A DNA stretch of 64,000 nt from Nocardia anaemiae NBRC 100462 (GTDB taxonomy: Bacteria > Actinomycetota > Actinomycetes > Mycobacteriales > Mycobacteriaceae): NCBI RefSeq assembly GCF_001612725.1, contig NZ_BDAZ01000008.1:186001-250000 (forward strand), in the 5' to 3' direction. The position numbers and the translations under genes were made by a program. This document shows, piece by piece, positions 25,093-33,987 of the stretch. The notes below the pieces were generated by a model. That model was not told the DNA's origin and ran no database searches. It saw only the letters and a list, made by a program, of their open reading frames with translations. Every line of letters starts with the position of its first letter. Position 1 is the stretch's first letter.

Positions 25093-26276
25093 ACCGTCAC
25101 CGTGAACAGCAGAACGCCCAGCACCGCCAAGCCCGCACCGACGGTAGCGGGCGCGGTGTAGCCGAGACCCGCCGCGATCACGAGTCCGCCCAACCACGCG
25201 CCCGCCGCATTGGCGATATTGAGCGCCGCGTGATTGAGCGCCGCGGCGAGGGTCTGAGCGTCGGCGGCGACATCCATCAGTCGGGTCTGCAGACCTGGCG
25301 CGAGCGCCGCACCCGATGCGCCGACCAAGAACGCGCTGATGGCCGCCGTATACGGATTGTGCGCGGCGGCAACGAATCCCGCCAGGATGACCACCATGGC
25401 GATCATCGAAACGTAGATAGCCCGGTCGACGCCGCGGTCGGCCAGAATGCCGCCGACGATATTGCCTGCCACCATCCCGAGTCCGAACAGCATGAGCACG
25501 AACGGCACCAGGCCGAGCCGCAGACCGGCCACATCGGTCAAGGTGGTGGTGATGTAGGTGTAGACGGCGAACATGCCGCCGAAGCCGATCGCGCCGACCA
25601 GCAGGGTCAGCAGCACCTGCGGGCGCCGCAGCGCGCCGAGTTCGGTCATCGGATTGGTGATCCGGATACCGTGCAGCTCCGGAACGAATCTGATCAGGGC
25701 CGCGACGGTGGCGACACCGATCACCGCGACCACCACGAAAGCATCACGCCAGCCGAGATGTTGGCCAAGCCAGGTCGTGCTGGGAACGCCGACAACGTTG
25801 GCGGCGCTCAATCCGAGCATAACCGCGGCAACCGCCTTGGCGCGCTGTCCCACCGGCGCCAGGGTCGCGGCGGCCAGCGACGCGACACCGAAGTACGCGC
25901 CGTGCGGCAGGCCCGATAGGAACCGCGCGATGACCAGAGTTTCGAATGTGGGCGCGATAACCGTGGCAGCATTTCCGATGGTGAACGCCACCATCAGGGC
26001 GACAAGCAGCCGTTTGCGCGGCACCCGCGCGGCCAGTGCGGCGATCAGCGGAGCACCGACGACAACGCCGAGCGCATAGGCCGATACCGCATGCCCTGCC
26101 GTCGGCTCGGACACGTTCATGGCGCTCGCGATATCGGGCAGCAAACCCATGGTGACGAATTCGGTTGTGCCGATTCCGAATCCACCGAGGGCCAGCGCCA
26201 GCATCGCCGGAATATGCCAGTCCGTCCGCTCGGCCTCGGCGAGTACTGGGGTCTGCGTGGCAACGGATCCGGTCAC
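25065..26276 (-). CDS. MFS transporter, DHA1 family (drug or sugar efflux)
   Basis: A 403-residue, 12-helix major facilitator protein: LALALGGFGIGTTEFVTMGL (helix 1), the signature loop AARVPRKRLLVALMVAF between helices 2 and 3, FLSGLPHGAYFGVASLAAAT (helix 4 with the antiporter-type pattern), and FVLMLFGLGMVAGNIVGGIL in the second half. It matches the AraJ/YdhP-like proton-driven efflux group. The start is uncertain; the GTG at 26276 is the closest start to the homology, and the frame is open to 26372. Its last nine codons and stop lie in the 274-bp repeat, and the stop overlaps the reductase stop. Confidence 0.87.
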   Translation of the reverse strand: MTGSVATQTPVLAEAERTDWHIPAMLALALGGFGIGTTEFVTMGLLPDIASAMNVSEPTAGHAVSAYALGVVVGAPLIAALAARVPRKRLLVALMVAFTIGNAATVIAPTFETLVIARFLSGLPHGAYFGVASLAAATLAPVGQRAKAVAAVMLGLSAANVVGVPSTTWLGQHLGWRDAFVVVAVIGVATVAALIRFVPELHGIRITNPMTELGALRRPQVLLTLLVGAIGFGGMFAVYTYITTTLTDVAGLRLGLVPFVLMLFGLGMVAGNIVGGILADRGVDRAIYVSMIAMVVILAGFVAAAHNPYTAAISAFLVGASGAALAPGLQTRLMDVAADAQTLAAALNHAALNIANAAGAWLGGLVIAAGLGYTAPATVGAGLAVLGVLLFTVTVWAGRRSVA

Positions 26277-26356
26277 GTATTCATGTAACCGCCCGGCGAC
26301 TGCTTCTGCTTCCCGGGCAAAGGTGAGTTCCCCCACGTGAGCGTCGAGAAACAGTG

Positions 26357-26429
26357 CGGGCACCCGTACCACCGAGTGGTGCGGGTGCCCGTATGTCGCT
26401 CCCGGCGCTGGCTCTTGCCCAGCGCCGGG
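26357..26429. terminator. Tandem hairpins downstream of icd
   Basis: Two strong stems lie between the icd stop and the MFS gene: CCCGGCGCTGG/CCAGCGCCGGG (26401-26411 with 26419-26429), and a 16-bp stem with one wobble pair (26357-26372 with 26376-26391). Neither has a T-run. They probably end icd transcripts and separate the two genes. Confidence 0.75.
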
Positions 26430-26445
26430 TATTCAGTTCAACCGG

Positions 26446-27663
26446 TCAGCGCAGGGCGCGGGCCAGGTTGGCGTCGAGCGCACCGAGGAACTCCTCGGTG
26501 CTCAGGTAGCCCTGATCGCCGCCGACGAGCAGCGCCAGGTCCTTGGTCATCTGGCCGCCCTCGACGGTCTTGATGACGACATCCTCGAGTGTCTGCGCGA
26601 AGCCGATCACCTCGGGGGTGTTGTCCAGCTTGCCGCGGTGCTCGAGGCCGCGGGTCCAGGCGAAGATCGACGCGATCGGGTTGGTCGAGGTCGGCTTGCC
26701 CTGCTGGTGTTGGCGGTAGTGCCGGGTGACGGTGCCGTGCGCGGCCTCGGCCTCACAGGTCTTGCCGTCCGGGGTCAGCAGCACCGAGGTCATCAGGCCG
26801 AGCGAGCCGAAGCCCTGGGCCACGGTGTCGGACTGCACGTCGCCGTCGTAGTTCTTGCAGGCCCAGACGTAGCCGCCCTCCCACTTCATGGAGGAGGCGA
26901 CCATATCGTCGATCAGACGATGCTCGTAGGTGAGGCCCGCCGCATCGAACTGGGTCTTGAACTCGGCCTCGAACACCTCCTGGAAGGTGTCCTTGAACAT
27001 GCCGTCATAGGCCTTCAAGATGGTGTTCTTGGTCGACATGTAGACCGGGTAGTTCTGCTGCAGGCCGTAGTTGAACGAGGCCCGCGCGAAGTCCTCGATG
27101 GACTTCTTGAAGTTGTACATACCCATGACGACGCCGCCGTCCTCGGGCATCTTCACGACCTCGTGCACGATCGGCTCGCTGCCGTCGTCGGGGGTGAAGG
27201 TGAGGGTGACGGTGCCGCCCTGGAAGACCTTGAAGTCGGTGGCGCGGTACTGATCGCCGAACGCGTGACGGCCGATGATGATGGGCTTGGTCCAGCCGGG
27301 GACCAGACGCGGCACATTCGAGATGATGATCGGCGCCCGGAAGATGGTTCCGCCGAGGATGTTGCGGATGGTGCCGTTGGGCGAGCGCCACATCTTCTTC
27401 AGGCCGAATTCCTCGACCCTGGCCTCATCCGGGGTGATCGTGGCGCACTTGACGCCGACACCGTGCTCCTTGATGGCGTTCGCCGCGTCGATCGTGACCT
27501 GGTCGTCGGTCTTGTCCCGATATTCGATGCCGAGGTCGTAGTACTCGAGGTTCACATCGAGATACGGGTGGATCAGCTTGTCCTTGATGAACTGCCAGAT
27601 GATCCGGGTCATCTCGTCGCCGTCGAGTTCGACGACGGTGCCTTCAACCTTGATCTTGGACAT
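26446..27663 (-). CDS. icd: NADP-dependent isocitrate dehydrogenase (homodimeric, eukaryote-like)
   Basis: TCA-cycle enzyme converting isocitrate and NADP to 2-oxoglutarate, CO2 and NADPH. At 405 residues it matches the eukaryote-like dimeric class represented by M. tuberculosis Icd1. Visible landmarks are [20 protein letters not shown], the substrate loop [59 protein letters not shown] (metal-binding Asp) and [26 protein letters not shown] lies upstream of the ATG. It is a single gene bounded by hairpins downstream. Confidence 0.95.
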   Translation of the reverse strand: MSKIKVEGTVVELDGDEMTRIIWQFIKDKLIHPYLDVNLEYYDLGIEYRDKTDDQVTIDAANAIKEHGVGVKCATITPDEARVEEFGLKKMWRSPNGTIRNILGGTIFRAPIIISNVPRLVPGWTKPIIIGRHAFGDQYRATDFKVFQGGTVTLTFTPDDGSEPIVHEVVKMPEDGGVVMGMYNFKKSIEDFARASFNYGLQQNYPVYMSTKNTILKAYDGMFKDTFQEVFEAEFKTQFDAAGLTYEHRLIDDMVASSMKWEGGYVWACKNYDGDVQSDTVAQGFGSLGLMTSVLLTPDGKTCEAEAAHGTVTRHYRQHQQGKPTSTNPIASIFAWTRGLEHRGKLDNTPEVIGFAQTLEDVVIKTVEGGQMTKDLALLVGGDQGYLSTEEFLGALDANLARALR

Positions 27664-27904
27664 GGATCTTCGTGTCCTCCTAGGATGGTGCCCTTATTGC
27701 ACGGCCAGGCGAACACGCTTGTGAGCGGACCCCAGCTGTTCCAACAGACAACGTATATGTCCCGCGTTGTCGGCGAGACATGTGGTGCAAACAAGACAAG
27801 CGTACTGCTGCCATTGACCTCACCGCGCGGGCAGCCCCCCATGTGAAGCCGTCCGAAATTGTTACCGACAAGTAGGTCGGCGGTGCCGACACCCTGCCGA
27901 AATA

Positions 27905-27942
27905 GCGATGTCCGGGCATCCCATCGGATACCCGGACATCGC
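27905..27942. terminator. Hairpin terminator of the DHA2 exporter gene
   Basis: GCGATGTCCGGG (27905-27916) pairs perfectly with CCCGGACATCGC (27931-27942), with a further inner pairing in the loop. It lies eleven bases beyond the exporter stop and between it and the icd promoter. Confidence 0.8.
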
Positions 27943-27952
27943 GATTTCAGGA

Positions 27953-29446
27953 TCAGACCGCGACCGGAATCCGCGCGTCTTCCGCGGATCCCTCGATCAG
28001 GTTTTCCGGCTTGTCCCGAATCATCAACGCGATCACCGGAATTGCCGCCAGGAAGAATCCGGCGCCGACATAGAACGCCACGTCGTAGCTGTGGATCGAA
28101 GCGCGGGCGATCAGGTTGTCCATTGTCGGATTGTTCTGCGCGAAGGTCTTGGCCGTCTGCACCGAGATGGTGGTGAGCAGCGCGGTGCCGACCGCACCGC
28201 CGACCTGCTGTGCCGCATTCAACAGCGCACTGGCCACCCCCGAGTCCGCCTCCTCGACCTGATGCAGCGCGACGGTCTGCATACCGACGAACAGCGGCCC
28301 CATACCGAGCGCGATCAGCAACTGCGCGGGCAGCACACTGACCGCGTAACCGTCGCCGTAGCTCAGCTGCGCCAGCCACACCAGACCGAGCACGCCGAGC
28401 ACGGCACCGGCCAGCATCAGCGGCCGCGGGCCAAGCTTCGGCAGCAGCGCACTGGTGACACCGGCCGAGATCGCGATGCCCGCCGGGAACGGCAGGAAGG
28501 CGAAACCGGCCTTCAGTGACGAGTAACCGAGGGTGATCTGGAAGTAGTAGCTCAGGAACAGGAACATCGCGAACATCGCGATCGGAATCAGCAGCGCGGC
28601 CAGGAAGGCGCCGCCGCGGTTGATCTCACCCGGAATATGCAGCGGCAGCAGCGGATTCGACGAGCGACGCTCGATGGCGACGAAGGCGATCAGCAGCGCG
28701 ACGCCGATGACGAGCAGACCGAGCGTGCTACCGGCCAGCCAGCCGTCGTCGGCGGCGCGGCTGAATCCGTACACGATGGCGATCAGACCGAGCGTCACGG
28801 TGACCGCACCGGGCACGTCATAGCCGCCGGTGCGCGGTGTCGGCACATCCTTCACCACGAATGCCAGCGCGCCGAGCAGCGCGAGCAGGGCGATCGGGGT
28901 GTTCACCAGCAGGCACCAGCGCCAAGAGGCGTATTCGGTCAGCGCGCCACCGGCGATCAGGCCGAGAGCCGCACCACCCGCGGAGATACCCGCGAAAACG
29001 CCGAAGGCGGTCGCGCGTTCCTTGGCCTCGGTGAAGGTCACCGAGAGCAGTGACAGCGCCGCGGGCGCCAACAGCGCCGCGAACGCGCCCTGCAGCGCCC
29101 GTCCGGCGAACAGCTCTGCGCCGTTCTGCGCCAGACCGGCCACCGCCGACGCCCCGGCGAAGCCGACCAGGCCGACGATGAAGACCCGTCGCCGCCCGAG
29201 GTAGTCGGCCAGCCGTCCGCCGAGCAGCAGCAGACCGCCGAAGATCAGCGTGTAGGCGGTCAGCATCCACTGCCGATTGCCGTCGCTGATGTCGAGATCC
29301 TGCTGGGCGAAGGGCAGCGAGATGGTCACGATGGTGGCGTCGAGAACCACCATGAGCTGGGCCAATGCGATCACCCCCAGGGCCAGCCAGCGCGCCGAAC
29401 TCGTTTGCTTCTCCAGAACTTCCACCGCTATCGCAGTCTCGCTCAC
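27953..29446 (-). CDS. DHA2-family MFS multidrug exporter (EmrB/QacA type, 14 helices)
   Basis: A 497-residue proton-driven exporter. Helix 1 has LGVIALAQLMVVLDATIVTI with the conserved Asp of motif D1; LLLLGGRLADYLGRRRVFIV is the motif A loop; FAGRALQGAFAALLAPAALS follows; and LIAGGALTEYASWRWCLLVNT carries the motif C and WRWxFxxN pattern. The length and the loop after helix 6 support 14 helices. The GTG start at 29446 follows AGGAGA by six bases. It is divergent from the TetR gene at 29579, with two inverted repeats between them, so drug-inducible repression is likely. Confidence 0.92.
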   Translation of the reverse strand: MSETAIAVEVLEKQTSSARWLALGVIALAQLMVVLDATIVTISLPFAQQDLDISDGNRQWMLTAYTLIFGGLLLLGGRLADYLGRRRVFIVGLVGFAGASAVAGLAQNGAELFAGRALQGAFAALLAPAALSLLSVTFTEAKERATAFGVFAGISAGGAALGLIAGGALTEYASWRWCLLVNTPIALLALLGALAFVVKDVPTPRTGGYDVPGAVTVTLGLIAIVYGFSRAADDGWLAGSTLGLLVIGVALLIAFVAIERRSSNPLLPLHIPGEINRGGAFLAALLIPIAMFAMFLFLSYYFQITLGYSSLKAGFAFLPFPAGIAISAGVTSALLPKLGPRPLMLAGAVLGVLGLVWLAQLSYGDGYAVSVLPAQLLIALGMGPLFVGMQTVALHQVEEADSGVASALLNAAQQVGGAVGTALLTTISVQTAKTFAQNNPTMDNLIARASIHSYDVAFYVGAGFFLAAIPVIALMIRDKPENLIEGSAEDARIPVAV

Positions 29447-29487
29447 CTTGGTCTCCTAGTCCGAAGTTCGTGCAGTCATCCTGTCAT

Positions 29488-29533
29488 CGACAGACATTTG
29501 TCGTCAAGAGAAAAATGTCGCACTCCGACATTT
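29488..29533. promoter_or_regulatory. Operator candidates between the DHA2 exporter and its TetR
   Basis: AAATGTCG-CACTC-CGACATTT (29513-29533) is a perfect 8-bp-arm inverted repeat. A neighbouring GACA-TT-TGTC (29493-29502) uses the same half-site. Both lie in the 132-bp divergent promoter region. Confidence 0.65.
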
Positions 29534-29578
29534 GGCCGTTAAGGACACAAATCGTCCCGATTGCGATAGCATGGGGCC

Positions 29579-30322
29579 ATGCTCGAGTCATCGACGCCGA
29601 TCGGCGCGAGCGCCACAGCCGAGAACGCTGTGCGCGCCCCAGCGAATCCAGGGCCCAGTGCGCCCGGCGGACTGGGATTGCGCGAGCGCAAGAAGCAGCA
29701 GACCCGATTGCGCATCATCGAGGTGGCGCTCGACCTATGCGACGCACAGGGATTCGACGCGACGACGGTCGAACAGATCGCGGCCCGCGCGGATGTCTCG
29801 CCGCGCACGATCAACCGGTATTTCGACAGCAAAGAGGCCATCATCCTGGGGCCCGTCAAGGATTTCGGGCTCGCGATCGCCGAATGCCTGCGCGGACTCC
29901 CGGTCATCGGCAACGAGCTGCAATCGCTGCGCGAGGCGTTTCTACTGGTCGTCGACCAAGCTTCGGTAGAGGTCGACGGAACGCTGTCATTCCGGCGCTT
30001 CCAGCAGATGCAGCGGATCCTGCGCAGCAGTCCGACGGTGAGCGCGCAGAGCATGGAACTGGCCGACGATAAGAACGCGGCGATCGCCGCTGTCATCGCC
30101 GAGCGCCTCGGCACCGAGCCCGACGCGCTGCCGGTGCGGTTGGTCATCGGCGCCTGGCAGCTGATCGGCCATCTCAGCATGGAGTGCCAGAACTCGATCT
30201 TCGACGAAGAGGACACCGCCGCGGCCGCAGCCGAGGCCCGCAACGGACTCACAACGTCGTTCGACGAGTTCATGCGCGTGTGCACCGGGCAGCCCACGAC
30301 CGACCCGGCGGAAACCCGGTAA
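29579..30322 (+). CDS. TetR-family regulator of the divergent exporter
   Basis: A 247-residue regulator. A disordered Ala/Pro/Ser-rich N-terminal 30 residues precede the HTH: LRERKKQQTRLRIIEVALDL, then ATTVEQIAARADVSPRTINR and YFDSKEAIIL. The C-terminal domain resembles the MftR/TetR_C_17-type helical domain with a conserved Arg-rich helix (SFRRFQQMQRILRSSP). Divergent orientation and the GACATTT half-sites suggest it represses the DHA2 exporter gene. The start could be a few codons downstream. Stop lies 45 bases ahead of the SAM-IV aptamer. Confidence 0.87.
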   Translation: MLESSTPIGASATAENAVRAPANPGPSAPGGLGLRERKKQQTRLRIIEVALDLCDAQGFDATTVEQIAARADVSPRTINRYFDSKEAIILGPVKDFGLAIAECLRGLPVIGNELQSLREAFLLVVDQASVEVDGTLSFRRFQQMQRILRSSPTVSAQSMELADDKNAAIAAVIAERLGTEPDALPVRLVIGAWQLIGHLSMECQNSIFDEEDTAAAAAEARNGLTTSFDEFMRVCTGQPTTDPAETR

Positions 30323-30365
30323 CGGATTTCAGTCGCCGCCCGCCCGCCGGTTACCATGTCCGTCA

Positions 30366-30485
30366 GGTCATGAGTGCCAGCGCGAAGCCCCGGCTTGCTG
30401 GACGGCAACCCTCCAGCAGCGGTGGGGTGCTCCGGGTGATGACCGGGCTCTCGATGGTCGAGGGCAAGCGCGCACTTCAGGAGGT
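30366..30485 (+). ncRNA. SAM-IV riboswitch
   Basis: S-adenosylmethionine-binding leader of methionine genes, typical of Actinobacteria. The outer stem is GGTCAT (30366-30371) with ATGACC (30439-30444). Inside are the conserved AGTGCCAGCG, AAGCCCCGGCTTGCTGG hairpin, CGGCAACCCTCC strand and GGTGGGGTGCTCCGGGTGA, the known SAM-IV order. A downstream hairpin (GGGCTCTCGATGGTCGAGGG region) forms the additional pseudoknotted part. It controls a transcript that begins with the metY remnant and continues with metX. High SAM should reduce their expression. Confidence 0.87.
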
Positions 30486-30558
30486 TTTTCCGATGAGTTG
30501 TCGTCCGTCACCCGCACCCCGATAAGACCCGCAGGCGAACAACCCTTTGGAGCACGAT

Positions 30559-30720
30559 ATGAGTGACCCCATCGCGTCCGCGGCCGCACTCCCGGTCTAC
30601 CGGACCGCGGACCGGTTCAGCCGGATAGTTAACATCGGGGATGTGCGTTCCCTCGTGATTCCCCCGGCGTCGGCGACGCACTGTGCGCGGCGGGTCGGTT
30701 TCACGGCGGCGACGACGTGA
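30559..30720 (+). pseudogene. metY remnant with a large internal deletion (53 codons)
   Basis: The reading frame is open from ATG 30559 to TGA 30720. The first part (MSDP...ALPVYRT) matches the start of O-acetylhomoserine sulfhydrylase, where ALPxYxTTSY occurs near residue 30. The next part ([20 protein letters not shown]) matches the segment near its C-terminus. Roughly 330-350 residues between, including the PLP-binding Lys, are gone. The last eleven residues are out of the ancestral frame. GGAG is intact seven bases ahead of the ATG, and the TGA overlaps the metX GTG (GTGA). In relatives such as M. tuberculosis metC (metY) lies directly before metA. Confidence 0.85.
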
Positions 30721-31868
30721 CAGTGACCGACCCTCGTACCGCGCGTTCCTCCGCGGTGGCCCTGCCACCGCCGGACGGGAGGCTCGGCATCATCGCCATC
30801 GGGGATGTGCGGCTGGAGAGCGGCGCTGTCATCCCGGACGTTCATCTGGCCGTGCAGCGCTGGGGCGAGCTCTCCCCCGCATTGGACAATGTGGTACTCG
30901 TCGAGCACGCGCTGACCGGCGATTCGCACGTCGTGGGGGTTCCCGACGATATCCATCCGCTGCCCGGCTGGTGGGACGGCATGGTCGGGCCGGGCGCACC
31001 GGTGGATACCGACGAATGGTGCGTCATCGCGACGAATGTGCTCGGCGGCTGCAAGGGCAGCACCGGCCCCTCGACGTTGGCGCCGGATGGAAAGCCTTGG
31101 GGCGCAAGGTTTCCGGAGATCTCGATCCGGGATCAGGTGACCGCGGAAGCGGCGCTGATGGATCTGCTCGGCATCGAACGCCTGGCCGCCGTGGTCGGCG
31201 GTTCGATGGGTGGTATGCGAGTGCTGGAGTGGATGGTCGGCGCGCCGGAGCGGGTCGCATCCGCGCTGGTGCTCGCCGTCGGCGCACGCGCCACCGCCGA
31301 CCAGATCGGCACGCAGACAACGCAAATCGCCGCCATCAAGGCCGATCCGGACTGGCAGGGCGGCGATTATCACGACACCGATCGCGCCCCGATGACCGGC
31401 ATGGGCATCGCCCGCCGCATCGCGCACCTGACCTACCGCACCGAGGGCGAACTCGATCACCGCTTCCAGAACAACGCGCAGGGCGATGAGGATCCGCGCA
31501 ACGGCGGCCGCTACGCGGTGCAGAGCTACCTGGACCATCAGGCCGAAAAGCTTTGCAGCCGTTTCGATCCCGCCACCTACGTGTTGCTGACCGAGGCGAT
31601 GAACCGCCACGATATCGGCCGCGGTCGCGGCGGCATCGCGGCCGCCCTCGCCGCCACCCCGGTGCCGTGCGTGGTCGGCGGCGTCGACTCGGATCGCTTG
31701 TACCCGTTGCGAACTCAACAGGAACTGGCCGACGGACTGCCGGGCTGCGAGGGCCTGGAAATCGTGCACTCCCGCGACGGCCACGACGGCTTCCTCACCG
31801 AAGCCCCCGCGGTATCCAAGCTGCTGATCGAAACAATGCGATTGGCGCGAATCGGCCGCGCCAGCTGA
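30717..31868 (+). CDS. metX: Homoserine O-acetyltransferase MetX
   Basis: First committed enzyme of methionine synthesis, transferring acetyl from acetyl-CoA to homoserine. A 383-residue alpha/beta hydrolase-fold protein with the family motifs [25 protein letters not shown], nucleophile [12 protein letters not shown] (Ser163), [14 protein letters not shown], acid residue in GVDSDRLYP, and catalytic His in DGHDGFLTE. The GTG start overlaps the metY-remnant stop (GTGA), so translation is coupled to the remnant. The SAM-IV riboswitch is about 230 bases upstream. Its product can be used only by a metY or metB encoded elsewhere. Confidence 0.95.
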   Translation: MTVTDPRTARSSAVALPPPDGRLGIIAIGDVRLESGAVIPDVHLAVQRWGELSPALDNVVLVEHALTGDSHVVGVPDDIHPLPGWWDGMVGPGAPVDTDEWCVIATNVLGGCKGSTGPSTLAPDGKPWGARFPEISIRDQVTAEAALMDLLGIERLAAVVGGSMGGMRVLEWMVGAPERVASALVLAVGARATADQIGTQTTQIAAIKADPDWQGGDYHDTDRAPMTGMGIARRIAHLTYRTEGELDHRFQNNAQGDEDPRNGGRYAVQSYLDHQAEKLCSRFDPATYVLLTEAMNRHDIGRGRGGIAAALAATPVPCVVGGVDSDRLYPLRTQQELADGLPGCEGLEIVHSRDGHDGFLTEAPAVSKLLIETMRLARIGRAS

Positions 31869-32080
31869 TAATTCGCTGCCGCTATCGTCTGTCAGGTAGC
31901 AGTCGTCGCCGCGCCGTTCATCGCACCGATGACGGGGCGAATTCTGGAGCAGCACCTGAAGGGCGAGCCACCGGCGCGACTGAGACGATTACGCCGAGCC
32001 AGGCGCGGCAGTTGTACGGCGGGCACGCTCGGCGCCCGGTGGTCGAGGTCCGCTAGCGGCGGGGCGGGGACCGAGGTGGG

Positions 32081-32455
32081 CTAGCGGGCGACCCGGCGTG
32101 CCGCTTCGATGCGGATGATATTGACCTCGATCCAGTCGCGCAGGGCCGTGATAGGGGTGCGCAAGCTGTGGCCGAGGTCGGTGAGGTCGTAGTCGACGCG
32201 CGGCGGCACGGTGGGATGTACTGTGCGCGTGACGAATCCGTCGGTTTCCAGCTGACGCAGGGTTTGGGTGAGCATTTTCTGTGAAATGCCCTCGATGCGT
32301 CGGTGCAGATCGGTGTAGCGCATGGTGCCCTCGGCGAGTGCGTCCACGATCAGCACGGTCCATTTGCCCGCGACATGGTCGAGCACCTGTCGGGTGGGGC
32401 ATTTCGCCGAGTACACATCGGCAGGCAGCCCACTGGCCTCGATCACTGTACGCAC
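32081..32455 (-). CDS. HxlR-family transcriptional regulator
   Basis: A 124-residue winged-helix regulator with the HxlR pattern: CPTRQVLDHVAGKWTVLIVD (with the typical Cys near the N-terminus, often a redox or aldehyde sensor), MRYTDLHRRIEGISQKMLTQ, TLRQLETDGFVTRTVHPTVP, VDYDLTDLGHSLRTPITAL. It starts with GTG and is divergent from the nitroreductase gene 69 bases away. The arms ACTATT and AATAGT in that gap are a plausible operator. Inference: Cys-based activation of the nitroreductase gene under reactive-electrophile stress. Confidence 0.88.
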   Translation of the reverse strand: MRTVIEASGLPADVYSAKCPTRQVLDHVAGKWTVLIVDALAEGTMRYTDLHRRIEGISQKMLTQTLRQLETDGFVTRTVHPTVPPRVDYDLTDLGHSLRTPITALRDWIEVNIIRIEAARRVAR

Positions 32456-32472
32456 CTATCCGAGTGTAGCGC

Positions 32473-32517
32473 ACTATTAAGTGCTGCCTTCCCAATAGTT
32501 TGTCACTCTCCGATAGT
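32473..32517. promoter_or_regulatory. HxlR operator candidate
   Basis: ACTATT (32473-32478) and AATAGT (32494-32499) form an inverted repeat with a 15-base spacer, and GATAGT repeats at 32512-32517, all in the divergent promoter region between the HxlR and nitroreductase genes. Confidence 0.5.
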
Positions 32518-32524
32518 AAGAATC

Positions 32525-33169
32525 ATGAACGCACAGACACTTTCGGTTCCCGCCGCGATTCGCGCCCGCCGCACCACCCGCCACTACCGTCCAGATCCGG
32601 TACCTGGTGAACTGCTCGATGAACTGCTGGATCTAGCGGTCGAGGCACCTACCGCGTGGAATATGCAGGATCGGTCGATCGTGGTGGTGACCAGCGCGTC
32701 CGGCCGCCGCGACCTGCCGAACGCAGCCTTCGGCCAACCGCAACCGCTGGAGGCCCCGGTAGTGCTGGTCTTCGTCGCCGAAACAGCGGCATGGCGGGCC
32801 GAGAATGCCGATATCGCCGAACTGGCCGGACGCAATGGCGCGTGGAATGCGGACTTCACCGCAATGTTCAACTCGCGCAAGGAATTCCACTCGCTGCAAC
32901 AGCGCGGACTCACCCGCGAGAACGCCGTGAAGAATGCGATGATCGCCGCGACCTATGTCATGCTCGCCGCCACCAGCCTCGGGCTGTCATCGGCCCCGAT
33001 GAACGGTTGGGACCCCGACCTGGTCAAGAAGGCCATCGGCATCAATGACCGCCCCGACCTCGCCATCGCGGTCATGGTCGCGATCGGCTACAGCGACGCT
33101 ACCCCGCCGCACCCGGGTCGCCGTCCGCGCGAGCGCACGATATTCACCGAGCGATACCCGTCGAGCTGA
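32525..33169 (+). CDS. Nitroreductase family protein (FMN-dependent)
   Basis: A 214-residue flavin reductase. Family features are the N-terminal AAIRARRTTRHYRPDPVPGE (phosphate-binding Arg), APTAWNMQDRSIVVV, the middle AMIAATYVMLAATSLGLSSA with the helix carrying FMN contacts, and the late IAVMVAIGYSDATPP, after which proteins of this group usually end in RP(R/L). It should reduce quinones or nitroaromatics with NAD(P)H. It lies divergent to the HxlR regulator, which is the usual arrangement for such detoxification genes. Confidence 0.88.
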   Translation: MNAQTLSVPAAIRARRTTRHYRPDPVPGELLDELLDLAVEAPTAWNMQDRSIVVVTSASGRRDLPNAAFGQPQPLEAPVVLVFVAETAAWRAENADIAELAGRNGAWNADFTAMFNSRKEFHSLQQRGLTRENAVKNAMIAATYVMLAATSLGLSSAPMNGWDPDLVKKAIGINDRPDLAIAVMVAIGYSDATPPHPGRRPRERTIFTERYPSS

Positions 33170-33425
33170 TATTTCGTCGCTGGTGCAATGGCGGCTCCGC
33201 AAGACCGGGGGCCGCCATTTCACTGCGCCCGGTCGAAAGCCGCGGCCGTCGAAAGTTGTTGTGCCTCAGCCGACGCCGCCGCCGAAGTGGTGACGCATAA
33301 GCTGTACATGGGCCGATGGGGGTTGCCTTGACTCGGGCAGTCGCCGCTGTGCAGACTGGGCCGACATCGCACCCGTCTCGGTTCGGCGGGCATTCCGGTT
33401 CATGGACGTCATCGGGGGTAAGACC

Positions 33426-33965
33426 ATGCGTATTCATCGTGCCGTACTGGTATTCGTGCTGCTCAGCGGGGTATTCACCGGTGCGACGGCGTGCTCAGAG
33501 GAGCCTACCGAGCCCACCCGGCCTGCGGCGTCGACGACCTCGGTGCCAGCGGCGCCGACCGTGCTCGGCCCGCTCGGCTTCGGCAAGCTGCGGCTCGGGA
33601 TGAACCGAAGCGAGGCCGAGGCCAGCGGTGAAATCGCGGCCTTCGACGACACCAATGATCCGCCCGGCTGCGGCCGCTACACCGCGCGGGCCGGTTGGCA
33701 GGGATTCACCAACAAGGGCGAAATAGTCGCGATCATGCCCGGCAAACTGCCGGTCCGTACCCCAGAGGGCATAGCCGTCGGCTCCACCGTCGAGGAAGTG
33801 CGCGCCGCCTATCCCACGCTCGAGATCGGCTACAACTGGAGTTCGGCCGCGGTACCCGACCAACCCGCACGCTACGGCTTCCTCGGCATCTATCGGAATA
33901 TGCCCGCCGATGCCAAGGTCACCCAGCTGATGCTCTACAACGACCGGGACACCTGCCACAACTAG
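33426..33965 (+). CDS. Secreted lipoprotein of unknown function
   Basis: A 179-residue protein with a lipoprotein signal: MRIHRAVLVFVLLSGVFTGA, lipobox ending in Cys at about 23, then a Thr/Pro-rich linker. The mature domain begins LGPLGFGKLRLGMNRSEAEA, a pattern seen in many actinobacterial lipoproteins in which a surface-exposed LGM motif precedes a glycine-containing beta-helical fold; two Cys (PPGCGRYTA and the C-terminal DTCHN) may form a disulfide. GGGGGTAAG precedes the ATG. No function is known. Confidence 0.78.
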   Translation: MRIHRAVLVFVLLSGVFTGATACSEEPTEPTRPAASTTSVPAAPTVLGPLGFGKLRLGMNRSEAEASGEIAAFDDTNDPPGCGRYTARAGWQGFTNKGEIVAIMPGKLPVRTPEGIAVGSTVEEVRAAYPTLEIGYNWSSAAVPDQPARYGFLGIYRNMPADAKVTQLMLYNDRDTCHN

Positions 33966-33987
33966 CGGTCCGGATGTCGTTGCGGTC

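Noticed and set aside
25230..25919. A 229-codon plus-strand frame inside the MFS gene
   Set aside because: It is Asp/His/Arg/Gln-rich and antisense to clear transporter helices, so a shadow frame.
31885..31990. A short stretch after metX reading APFIAPMTGRILEQHLKGEPP, reminiscent of the C-terminus of FAD oxidoreductases
   Set aside because: Too short and without any upstream domain; could be chance. Not listed as a pseudogene.
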